The notes under the pieces are model-generated. The model saw only the letters and a list, made by a program, of their open reading frames with translations, did not search any database and was not told the origin of the DNA. From Bifidobacterium magnum (GTDB lineage: Bacteria; Actinomycetota; Actinomycetes; Actinomycetales; Bifidobacteriaceae), in the NCBI RefSeq assembly GCF_000741255.1, contig NZ_JGZB01000004.1:186001-250000 (forward strand): DNA of 64,000 nucleotides, written 5' to 3'. Shown one piece after another: positions 1 to 8,552 of this stretch. The stretch's first letter is position 1. Each line of letters begins with the position of its first letter. A program made the position numbers and the translations under genes.

Positions 1-3000
1 CGAAGTACACGCGCTGTCCCGCTTTGCCGCGGTAGGAGAGGGGACTCGTGATACTTACCTCACCATCATGCATCGCGGTGGCGGCGTCGGCCTGCGTGAG
101 CATGTAGGCGCCGTGGTCGGCGTCCGTCCAGCTCGCCACTTCCTGGTCGTCGGCCGCTTCGCCATTGCCCAACGCATACACGTTCCACGACACCATCGTG
201 CCCGCGAGCACGGGTCCGCGAATCGTGACGGTATCACGGATCTCGGTACGTTCCTCGACTACGGGATCCGTGGACGACTCGGCCTCCACCACGCGAACCG
301 TTTCCGCAGGCTCGCGGGCCTCGCCATACGCCACCGTGTCGCCGTTGGGTGAGCATACGCGCGCACGGAAATAGTAGACGCCCATCTCCTTGAACAGATA
401 GGCGGGGCTGTTCGCTTCAGTGGCCCCGTCCTCAAGTTCCAGTGCGTCCAAGACGGCCAGTTTCGTGTCGGTGGACTCGTCTCCTGTGCCTTGTCTCCAG
501 ACCTCCCACGCAATCGTAAGCGGACCGGCCAAGTCGTCCCGCAATTGCGGATCGCCATCATATACGAGATTCTTGAGATCCGTATAGTCGGACACGGCCG
601 TACCTGCGGCAACTTGCGTGGCAGTGCGCGTACTGGCCGCAATGGCGCGCGTGGACTCATATGGAACGCGGTCATTGCCGCGATGGAACTCATCTTCGGG
701 TTCATTCGGCAAGCGCAACGATTCCACGAAATAGTAATCCTTCGCCTCCGGCACGGAGACGGCGGGACTCGTGACCGTTTGCACATTGGAACCATGCGAA
801 CACGACTCGTAACCGAGCTCGCCAAGCGTCACCTGGCCCGTTTCGCCAATCAGATCGCCCGTGTCATAATCGTGCAGTTCGAAATTCGCGGTGGCGTCTT
901 GCGGTACGCAGCCCTCAATGCGGGCCGTATCCACCGTAGTGCCGCCCGCGCCGCTCCACGCGTTCGTCACCGTGGTGATGCGAGCCGCCTCGAACGTCTC
1001 CTCGACCACGCGTTTGGGGGAGAGCACATAAGGCGCGTTGTCGGGAAGCCATGCGGAACCGTCTGCTTTCGCGAACCGAGTCACCCAATAATAGGTGCCC
1101 GGCTCCGTAAGTTCGCGGATCTGCGACTCCAATTCGGTAGTGGCGCTCGCCAACGCGACAGGTTCGATCGATTTGATGAGCTGGTCCGCGTCCGCATCTT
1201 CGCCGGCGTCCTGCCGATACAAATCGAAACCGAGCGTGTAGCCGTCCGCAAGATTGCCTTCGATGACCGCGCGGTCCTGTACGGAGGCGCCATGCGTCAC
1301 GTTGACATAGTGGCGTCCGTCCGCATCCGTATGGACGCCGCTCGTTCCCGCCACATTCGTACTGATGCGTACGATTTCCATATGTTCTGCGGGCACATTG
1401 GTGCCGTCGTAGACCAGATGGTGTGACGCGTAGCCGTCACCCTGTTTCCAGTCGTCGGGGACGCGTACGGAGGCGTCTTCGATCGTGGGCTCGCCGCCGA
1501 GTTCGTCGGGCGTCCATACGCGGAAGCGCCATTGATAGGCGCCCGCTTGCTGCGGTGTGGCCATGACCGGCAACGTGAGCGTCGTGTTGGTGACATCTTC
1601 TTCCAGCGTCACACGTGTGGTTTGGCCCACGGGCTTGACGCAATTGCCATCGGCGTCCGTCGTCCACAACTGCGCCTCATAGGAAGAGCCTTTCGGCAGC
1701 GTGCCTTCCACGCGCAACGAGTCTTGCACATACTGGTTGTCGGTGGATACGAGCGGCTCAACGCTTTGCGACGCAAGCGACACCACACGGAACGATTCGC
1801 TTTTGTCGCGCGCCGGCGTGTAGGCGACCACATGGTCACGTCCTTCCACGCTGCGGTCCACATCGGGATGCGTTACGAGCACGCGTACGTAATACGTGCC
1901 CGCGCCCCAGTCGGCGCCGATCGTGAACGTCTCCGACTTCATCTGCTGCCAGATCGCGTCCGCGTTCTCGCCTTGCGGTGCCAAGCGCGACTGCGGCATG
2001 GCGTGGGCGTCTCCCGAGAACATCAAGGTGTCCGTGGCAACATCGCCCGCGCCCTGCTTCCACACCTCAAACAGGTATTGCGTGCCGGGAGCGGTCTGGG
2101 CCACGATCACGCCCGCATCGCCTTCCTGCTGACGCCAGGCGGTTTGCTTGAGCACGTCGTATACGCGAACGGTCTGTTCGGCGTATTGGGTGTTGTTCAC
2201 GCTGAACCACTGTTTGGCGATCGTAGTGGAGTATTCCTGCACGGGTGTGCGCTCTTGGGATTCCACTCCCGTGCCGTGCTGGTCGCCCGACTCTCCGTAG
2301 ACGGCCTTGTCCAATACGGCGCCGTTGGCTGTTTTCAGTGTTGCCACCCAATACACCACGCCCGCACTGTCCAAATGGAAGGATTCGTGCGCGGCCTTGA
2401 AGGTGAGTTTGCCTTCGCGCATGGCCGCCACATCCACGGGGAAATCATGGGAGGCGATGCGGTTCGCCTTCGACGCCGTATTGTGGCCGTCCTGCCGGTA
2501 AAGTTCCACCGTCACATACGAGCCTTGCGGAATCGACCCGACCATGCCCGACGGGTTCGCGTTGCCGTTGCCCTCGTGGCCTTCGGACTCGTGGTAAACC
2601 GTGACCATGTCATACAGCGGCTCTCCCGCGCCGCCCATGGGTTGGGCCTCGGAAGACACATAGCCGCCCGGAGCCACATAGGTGGTTTCCTCGGGCAATC
2701 CCAAATCGTGCGTGGCCACGGCCGTGCCGTCCGCCATATGCAGCGTGGCGCGCCAATATACGGTGCCCGCGTGCGCCGTTTTGGTGGCGGGGCTGCGCAC
2801 CACCACAGGTTCCGATGCGCTCGCGTCGGCTTGCCGGTCGCTGATAGGCACACGTATGGCGTCCAACAGTTTTGCATCCACGGTTTCTGGTCCGGCCGTT
2901 ACAGGCGCATACGCGTCGAAGGTCACGTAGGAGCCGCGTTCCACGCTGCCTGTGATGCGTGCCGTGTCATAAAACTCCTCATTCGGTTTTACGGCGGTAC

Positions 3001-5608
3001 GCGACACATTGGTAGTGATAGAGGGGTGGAGCACCAGTACATCTTCACCGGCCGCGCCGAGCTCGTGCGAAGCGAGCGGATGGCCGTCGGCACGCATAAC
3101 ACGTACGTGCCAGTACACGCGTCCCGCACGCGTCGCCTTCACAGTGGGACTGACCACGTCGAATGTGGTGTTCCAATCGCTTGAATCCGCCTGCTGGTCG
3201 GTGACAGGCACCTTGGCGTTCTCCAACAATTTGGTCGTGGTGGTTTCAGGACCGCCGTCCACGGGATCATAAGCCTCAAAAATCACGAATGTTCCACGTG
3301 AAACCTTCCCATGAATCGTAGCCGTATCGCTGAATTCCTGATTCACATACACCTGTTCGGCGCTTGTTTTCGACGTGACGCTGATGCCGCGCACCTTCAC
3401 CGTTTCCGATTCGATGCCGAACTCGTGGGACGCGAGCGCCTTGCCGTCCGGCGCGAACAGCTGCGCCTTCCAATACACATTGCCCACCGTGTCCGTCGAC
3501 GTTTTGGGGCTCAATACGTCGAATGCGCGCTCGCCGCTTTCGTCTGCCTGCTTGTCGGTAACATCCACGCGCACTTCGCGCAACAGTGTTGGCGCGGCGA
3601 GATCGGGGTCGCCATGCACAGCGTCATAGGCCGTGAACAGCACATAGGAGCCGCGTTCCACGCGTCCCGTAACATGCGCCACGTCGTAGAACTGGTCTCC
3701 CTGGCCCACTTCCTCGTGCGACACATGGGAGGTGAGGCTTATGGGCGAAGCCGTCTGCTCAATAGACGACCGTTCCCACGGATCGTTGTAGTCGCTGCGG
3801 AAGGCCGTGGCGCGTGACGATCCGGGGAAGTCGTATATGAACACGTAATATCCTGTTTCTTTGGCGTCACTGGCGCGAATGGCGACGTCTTTGGCCACCG
3901 TTTTGGCTTGTTTGGTACCGTGTTCCAGCAATGTGATCGCGCCGCCGCCCACTTTGTAGGTGCCGTTTCTTGCCGGGACTTCCCATTCGCCGAGCAGCTT
4001 GTGGTGCTCGTCCTGTTTGGGCTCCTTGGGGGAGTCCGGCTCGTATTGCATGTCCTGTTCTCGGTTTCCCGTTCCCGAACCGGCCCACCATACGCGGATT
4101 GTGGCATTGGCGTCCGCGCTCATGCCGTATTCGTCGTTGCCCGCAAAGTCGCCATAGTCCGCGGGCAGCCCCGCTATCGTGATCGTGTCCATGATGTCGG
4201 TGTCGAGTCCCGACGCTTGTTCCAGCACTGTGGAATCGTGCACGATCGAGGACGGGTGGGATGAGGTTTCGTTGATTTTGCCCAGCAGATCGTTGTAGGA
4301 GTGCGTAATATAGTCGCGCGTTTCCTCGGGCTGCTCCGTTTTGCTGATCGTCCAGTACCACGATCCGAAGGTGCCGTTTTCCGGAGAGATGTAGTCTTTG
4401 CCGCCGGCCTGCGCCGTCACCGTTTTCGTTTCGCCAGGCTTGGTAAACGTGACGGTCGCTTCGCCGACCGGTTCCCCATAGGCGCCGATCAGGCGGTGCA
4501 GATAGTCGACAGGACTTTCCGGATTGTCAATATCGTTGGTGTGTCCTTTTCCGTCGTCCTGCGGGATGGGGGAGAGCAGCGTCTCGTCGCCCGTGAAATA
4601 GTAGCCGTGCGCCAACACGTGCACGCCGTCCGCCCAGCTGTCGCCCTGTTTGACGCCGCTCGTGACAGTGTCGGTAATGCGGTCGCCGGGATGGACTTCG
4701 CGCGTCGAGACGTTCGTGGTGACGGTGGGCTGGAAGTCCGACTGCACGCGGAACGACACATAACCGTTTTGCGTGGATGTGGTTTGTAGCGGTTTGAACG
4801 TGTTCTGGTAGCCGTCGATAATCTGTTTGCCGCCAGTAGGTGTGGCATAAGAAACGGTGGCCGTCACGTCACCGTTGCCTGTGGCGGTCCAGACGATTGA
4901 TTGCGCGCCGCCCGTAGTGGTTCCTTTGTATGTTTGCGCGCCGTCCTTGGTGTCGTTGAAGCGTGCGGGACCTTTGAGCGTAACGGTGTACGCAAGTCCC
5001 GCTATGCGTTTGCCTGCGGCGTTGAGGATGCCCGGATCCACGGATCCCGTGCGTTTGCCGCTTGTATAGGCCTGTTGAATGTCCGCTTTTGCGGGCACGG
5101 CATTGCTGGCGGCCTGCCAAAGTTCAGCGGCCTTGTTGGCCGTGGCATTCCAGTCTCCGTCTTCCAGGCCGTTGTTGTTGGCCTTGAGCCACGACCAGTT
5201 GTTCGCGAGGTCGGGATCGAGATGGTCGTGAATTGCATATGCCACGGCCGACTGGATAAAGTCGTCATTGATATGGCGCAGATTCTGGTTGACCATGACG
5301 GCCGCGATCTGCGAATCCTTGTCCGTGGCGGGCGCCCAAGTGGTTTCCTTGCCGCCCCATTGGCCCATTTCAATACAGTAGACGGGCAACCCGTCGGCGA
5401 GGGAAATCCATTGGACGCCCAGATTCACCTCATGCAAACCGATAAGGCTTACGGGATTGATAAAGCGTCCGGCCCCGTATTTGCCGCCGTCAATGCCAAA
5501 TCCGTTGGGACTCATGGCAAGCGCCTGCGCGGGCCCCAATCCCGCGAAAATCATGGCGAGCGCGGCCAGAAGCGCTCCCCACCATGTACGTAATGATCGT
5601 TGTGGCAT
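1..5608 (-). CDS. Giant secreted adhesin with thioester-like head and VaFE-type repeats (partial, 3' end outside window)
   Basis: The frame is open from an ATG at 5608 to the window edge, giving 1,869 visible residues with no stop. A GGGGGA ribosome site lies just upstream. Residues 1-31 form a signal peptide (WWGALLAALAMIFAGLGPAQALA). The N-terminal head holds a conserved Cys at about residue 78 in PVYCIEMGQW, then AVAYAIHDHLD, the layout of thioester/TQXA-like heads in Gram-positive adhesins. Related repeats follow, starting near 3745, 3385 and 3025 (360 bp apart), each with a core like FYDTARITGSVERGSYVTFD, the VaFE-type module; more degenerate copies run to the edge. A C-terminal sortase signal and membrane anchor would be expected beyond position 1 but cannot be seen. 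Likely role: cell-wall-anchored stalked adhesin. The family call rests on motif recall, so the thioester is inferred rather than proven. Confidence 0.8.
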   Translation of the reverse strand, partial: MPQRSLRTWWGALLAALAMIFAGLGPAQALAMSPNGFGIDGGKYGAGRFINPVSLIGLHEVNLGVQWISLADGLPVYCIEMGQWGGKETTWAPATDKDSQIAAVMVNQNLRHINDDFIQSAVAYAIHDHLDPDLANNWSWLKANNNGLEDGDWNATANKAAELWQAASNAVPAKADIQQAYTSGKRTGSVDPGILNAAGKRIAGLAYTVTLKGPARFNDTKDGAQTYKGTTTGGAQSIVWTATGNGDVTATVSYATPTGGKQIIDGYQNTFKPLQTTSTQNGYVSFRVQSDFQPTVTTNVSTREVHPGDRITDTVTSGVKQGDSWADGVHVLAHGYYFTGDETLLSPIPQDDGKGHTNDIDNPESPVDYLHRLIGAYGEPVGEATVTFTKPGETKTVTAQAGGKDYISPENGTFGSWYWTISKTEQPEETRDYITHSYNDLLGKINETSSHPSSIVHDSTVLEQASGLDTDIMDTITIAGLPADYGDFAGNDEYGMSADANATIRVWWAGSGTGNREQDMQYEPDSPKEPKQDEHHKLLGEWEVPARNGTYKVGGGAITLLEHGTKQAKTVAKDVAIRASDAKETGYYVFIYDFPGSSRATAFRSDYNDPWERSSIEQTASPISLTSHVSHEEVGQGDQFYDVAHVTGRVERGSYVLFTAYDAVHGDPDLAAPTLLREVRVDVTDKQADESGERAFDVLSPKTSTDTVGNVYWKAQLFAPDGKALASHEFGIESETVKVRGISVTSKTSAEQVYVNQEFSDTATIHGKVSRGTFVIFEAYDPVDGGPETTTTKLLENAKVPVTDQQADSSDWNTTFDVVSPTVKATRAGRVYWHVRVMRADGHPLASHELGAAGEDVLVLHPSITTNVSRTAVKPNEEFYDTARITGSVERGSYVTFDAYAPVTAGPETVDAKLLDAIRVPISDRQADASASEPVVVRSPATKTAHAGTVYWRATLHMADGTAVATHDLGLPEETTYVAPGGYVSSEAQPMGGAGEPLYDMVTVYHESEGHEGNGNANPSGMVGSIPQGSYVTVELYRQDGHNTASKANRIASHDFPVDVAAMREGKLTFKAAHESFHLDSAGVVYWVATLKTANGAVLDKAVYGESGDQHGTGVESQERTPVQEYSTTIAKQWFSVNNTQYAEQTVRVYDVLKQTAWRQQEGDAGVIVAQTAPGTQYLFEVWKQGAGDVATDTLMFSGDAHAMPQSRLAPQGENADAIWQQMKSETFTIGADWGAGTYYVRVLVTHPDVDRSVEGRDHVVAYTPARDKSESFRVVSLASQSVEPLVSTDNQYVQDSLRVEGTLPKGSSYEAQLWTTDADGNCVKPVGQTTRVTLEEDVTNTTLTLPVMATPQQAGAYQWRFRVWTPDELGGEPTIEDASVRVPDDWKQGDGYASHHLVYDGTNVPAEHMEIVRISTNVAGTSGVHTDADGRHYVNVTHGASVQDRAVIEGNLADGYTLGFDLYRQDAGEDADADQLIKSIEPVALASATTELESQIRELTEPGTYYWVTRFAKADGSAWLPDNAPYVLSPKRVVEETFEAARITTVTNAWSGAGGTTVDTARIEGCVPQDATANFELHDYDTGDLIGETGQVTLGELGYESCSHGSNVQTVTSPAVSVPEAKDYYFVESLRLPNEPEDEFHRGNDRVPYESTRAIAASTRTATQVAAGTAVSDYTDLKNLVYDGDPQLRDDLAGPLTIAWEVWRQGTGDESTDTKLAVLDALELEDGATEANSPAYLFKEMGVYYFRARVCSPNGDTVAYGEAREPAETVRVVEAESSTDPVVEERTEIRDTVTIRGPVLAGTMVSWNVYALGNGEAADDQEVASWTDADHGAYMLTQADAATAMHDGEVSITSPLSYRGKAGQRVYF

Positions 5609-5797
5609 GAGTTCCCCCTTTTCGCTGGTGTGCCACGTGGTCCGGTATCGCCAACCGGACGCGTAGATTCCAGCTTCAGCTGGCGGCGCGGGGATGTCCA
5701 TCGCAGGCCGGGGGTGTGGTCGGACGGGTGTGTCATCCACCCCCCGGCGCATCCTTGACGCACGCATGCCGTTTGTTAAGCGTGGTGAATACAGTGG

Positions 5798-7960
5798 ATG
5801 GTTATGCCGACGTATGATTTAGGACTTGAGCACGTTTCACTCGCGTTTGCGACCAAAACGATTTTTACGGATGTCACGCAGGGCGTCTTTGAAGGTGACC
5901 GCATTGGAATTGTGGGCCGCAATGGTGACGGTAAATCCACGCTGTTACGCCTGTTTGAGGGCACGGTCCAGCCGGATTCGGGCAGGGTCACGAAGCGCAA
6001 TGGCCTGACGTTCGCCATGCTCGACCAGCGCGACCAGCTGGACGACAACGCCACGATCCGCGAGGCCGCGTTGGAGAACCGCGAAGACTACGAATGGGCG
6101 AGCGACAATACGTCGCGCGAGATTGTGGAAGCGCTGCTCGGCGGCATGAATTTGGACGCCAAAATCGGTTCGCTGTCGGGCGGCCAACGCCGTCGCGCCG
6201 ATTTGGCGCGCCTGCTGCTGCGCGACTGGGACATTCTCGCGCTTGACGAGCCCACGAACCATTTGGACGTGGTGACGATCCACTGGCTGGCCGAACATTT
6301 GAAGCGCCGCTGGTCCAAGGGCACGGGCGCCCTGCTTGTGGTCACGCACGACCGTTGGTTCCTTGACGAGGTGTGCGAGTCGATGTGGGAAGTGCATGAC
6401 GGCCAGATCGAACCGTTCGAAGGCGGTTACAGCGCCTACATGCTCCAGCGCGTGGAACGTGACCGCCAGGCCGATGTACGCGAAACGAAGCGGCGCAATC
6501 TGGCGCGCAAGGAATTGGCGTGGCTGTCGCGCGGTGCACGAGCCCGCTCCACGAAGCAGAAGTTCCATGTCAAGTCGGCCCGCGCGTTGATCGCCGACGT
6601 GCCGCCCATGCGCAATACGCTGGAATTGAAGCAGATGGCCACCAGCCGACTCGGCAAGCAGGTCATCGACCTGATTGACGTCACGCAGATTTTTGACAAG
6701 GCCGCCGACGCTTCGGGCATTGATCCGAACGCCGCCGCGCTTACGGCCAGCACGTCCCGCGTGGACGTGGTGCCGCCGCTGGTGGAAGAACCTCAGGCGT
6801 TCGGCTCCGTGACGATCAATGTGGATTCGGACAAGGATCCGCGCATTTTGTCGGCGCAAGGCATCGAGAACCCGCGCAACGAGGCGAACCATACGGGACG
6901 ACTCGGCGAAGGCAACCGTACGAGCGAAGTCGAGACCCATATCGACCGTCCGTCTCCCGTCCAATCCGCGCAAACCGACACGGAATCGAATGAAGAGGAA
7001 ATCACGGCGGCCCATGAAGTGACGATTTCGGGACGCGAGATTTTGAACAACCAGACGTGGCTGATCGGACCGGGCGACCGTTTCGGCATTGTCGGCGCGA
7101 ACGGCGCGGGCAAGTCGACGCTGCTCAAAGTGCTGGACGGATCGCTGACGCCTACGGTCGGCCATGTCAACATTGGCAAAACCGTCAAATTTGCCGTGCT
7201 TTCGCAGCGTCTCGACGAGCTTGAGCGTCTCGGCAAGTACAAAATCAAGGAAGTCTTGAGCCGCTACAAGCCGAGCTATGTGGTGGCCGGCAAGGAAGTG
7301 ACGCCCGGACAGCTCATGGAACGCCTCGGATTCGAGTCGGCGCAGCTGATGACGCCGATCAAGGATCTGTCAGGCGGTCAGAAGCGCCGCATGCAGCTGC
7401 TGCTGATCCTGCTCGACGAACCGAACGTGCTCATCATGGACGAACCCGGCAACGATCTGGACACCGACATGCTGGCCGTAATGGAGGATCTGCTCGACAC
7501 GTGGCCAGGGACGCTGATCGTCGTGTCCCACGACCGTTACCTGCTCGAACGCGTCACAGACCAGCAGTTCGCGCTGATGGGTGGCGAAATCCGCCATCTG
7601 CCGGGCGGCGTGCAAGACTACTTGGACATGGTGGAAAACCAGCAGCACGTGGAACGCATGGAGTCGAACACGGCCAAGGCTGAGCAGTCGGCCGCCGCGA
7701 ACGCCTCCAGCGATCAAGGCGCTTCCGAGAAGAAAATCGGCGGCAAGGAGTTTACGAAGATCAGCAAGCGCATCAGCGCCATTGAACGCAAGCTCGCCAA
7801 GCTGGAAGCCCAGCGTACCGATCTGCAGCAGCGCATGGCCGCGAACGACCCGAGCGACTATGAGGGACTCAACGCGCTCAACCAGGAGTTGCAGAAGATG
7901 AACAACGAGTCGAATGCGCTGGAAGTCGAGTGGCTCGATTTGAGCGAAAAAATCGAGTAG
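5798..7960 (+). CDS. ABC-F family ATP-binding protein (Uup-like) with a long insert in the second nucleotide-binding domain
   Basis: 720 residues and no membrane segments, so a soluble dual-ATPase of the ABC-F class that acts on ribosomes rather than a transporter. First ATPase domain: Walker A GRNGDGKST (about residue 41), signature LSGGQRRR, Walker B ALDEPTNHLD. Second domain: Walker A GANGAGKST, signature LSGGQKRR, Walker B IMDEPGNDLD, where G replaces the usual T. The C-terminus (about 650-720) is a charged coiled coil typical of Uup/EttA-type proteins. The second domain is interrupted between LIDVTQIF and REILNNQTWLIGPGDR by about 115 residues of polar, low-complexity sequence. ATG at 5804 is an equally good start; neither has a strong ribosome site. 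Confidence 0.9.
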   Translation: MVMPTYDLGLEHVSLAFATKTIFTDVTQGVFEGDRIGIVGRNGDGKSTLLRLFEGTVQPDSGRVTKRNGLTFAMLDQRDQLDDNATIREAALENREDYEWASDNTSREIVEALLGGMNLDAKIGSLSGGQRRRADLARLLLRDWDILALDEPTNHLDVVTIHWLAEHLKRRWSKGTGALLVVTHDRWFLDEVCESMWEVHDGQIEPFEGGYSAYMLQRVERDRQADVRETKRRNLARKELAWLSRGARARSTKQKFHVKSARALIADVPPMRNTLELKQMATSRLGKQVIDLIDVTQIFDKAADASGIDPNAAALTASTSRVDVVPPLVEEPQAFGSVTINVDSDKDPRILSAQGIENPRNEANHTGRLGEGNRTSEVETHIDRPSPVQSAQTDTESNEEEITAAHEVTISGREILNNQTWLIGPGDRFGIVGANGAGKSTLLKVLDGSLTPTVGHVNIGKTVKFAVLSQRLDELERLGKYKIKEVLSRYKPSYVVAGKEVTPGQLMERLGFESAQLMTPIKDLSGGQKRRMQLLLILLDEPNVLIMDEPGNDLDTDMLAVMEDLLDTWPGTLIVVSHDRYLLERVTDQQFALMGGEIRHLPGGVQDYLDMVENQQHVERMESNTAKAEQSAAANASSDQGASEKKIGGKEFTKISKRISAIERKLAKLEAQRTDLQQRMAANDPSDYEGLNALNQELQKMNNESNALEVEWLDLSEKIE

Positions 7961-7967
7961 GAGGGCA

Positions 7968-8005
7968 GTGGGCGCCGGGCTGGCAGACGGCTGTCAGGCG
8001 CCCAC
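7968..8005. terminator. Hairpin between convergent ABC-F and ilvN genes
   Basis: A perfect 9-bp stem, GTGGGCGCC at 7968-7976 paired with GGCGCCCAC at 7997-8005, sits in the 50-bp gap between two convergent genes. There is no clear U-tract on either side, so it may be a weak or factor-assisted terminator. Confidence 0.55.
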
Positions 8006-8012
8006 CAAACGA

Positions 8013-8552
8013 CTAGCGGCCCGTGATTTCCGAACCCGCCACTTTCTCGCTCAGCGCCTTGGGGCCGCGGCCCATGGCCACGGTTCCCGAGCGCACGAGC
8101 TCAATGATGCCGTAAGGCTCAAGCAGCTTGAGCAGCGCGTCGATTTTGCTTGCGGCGCCCGTGGCTTCCACGGTCAGCGACTGCGCGTGCACGTCGACCA
8201 CGCGCGCGCGGAACAGCTGAACCGTATCGAGCACGCTCGGGCGTGTCTCCTGCGTGGCCGCCACCTTGATAAGCACAAGCTCGCGCTCCACGGTCGTATG
8301 TGCATCCAAATCCACGATTTTGAGCACATGCAGCAGCTTGTTGAGCTGCTTGGTCAGCTGCTCCAGCGGCACTTCCTCCACATCCGCAGTAACGGTCAGG
8401 CGTGAAATGTCGGGCCGTTCCGTGGGCGAGACGGACAGCGAATGAATGTTGAACGCACGCCTGGCGAACAGGCCCGCAATGCGCGCGAGCACGCCCGGCC
8501 GGTTCTCCACGAGTACGGACAGCGTGTGTAATGTTGCTTGGCGAGCCATCAC
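8013..8552 (-). CDS. ilvN: Acetolactate synthase small (regulatory) subunit
   Basis: 179 residues with an N-terminal ACT domain (TLHTLSVLVENRPGVLARIAGLF, NIHSLSVSPTE) and the usual second regulatory domain (ELVLIKV... EPYGIIELVRSG). It binds the large subunit and gives valine feedback control in branched-chain amino acid synthesis. The start overlaps the end of ilvB, so the two are translationally coupled. A second ATG at 8549 (MARQATLH) matches the usual family start as well. Confidence 0.95.
   Translation of the reverse strand: MMARQATLHTLSVLVENRPGVLARIAGLFARRAFNIHSLSVSPTERPDISRLTVTADVEEVPLEQLTKQLNKLLHVLKIVDLDAHTTVERELVLIKVAATQETRPSVLDTVQLFRARVVDVHAQSLTVEATGAASKIDALLKLLEPYGIIELVRSGTVAMGRGPKALSEKVAGSEITGR

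Noticed and set aside
1532-3184. 550-codon open frame on the plus strand, and a 311-codon one at 491-1426
   Set aside because: Both run opposite the adhesin and are rich in His/Arg/Gly, typical of antisense frames in GC-rich genes.
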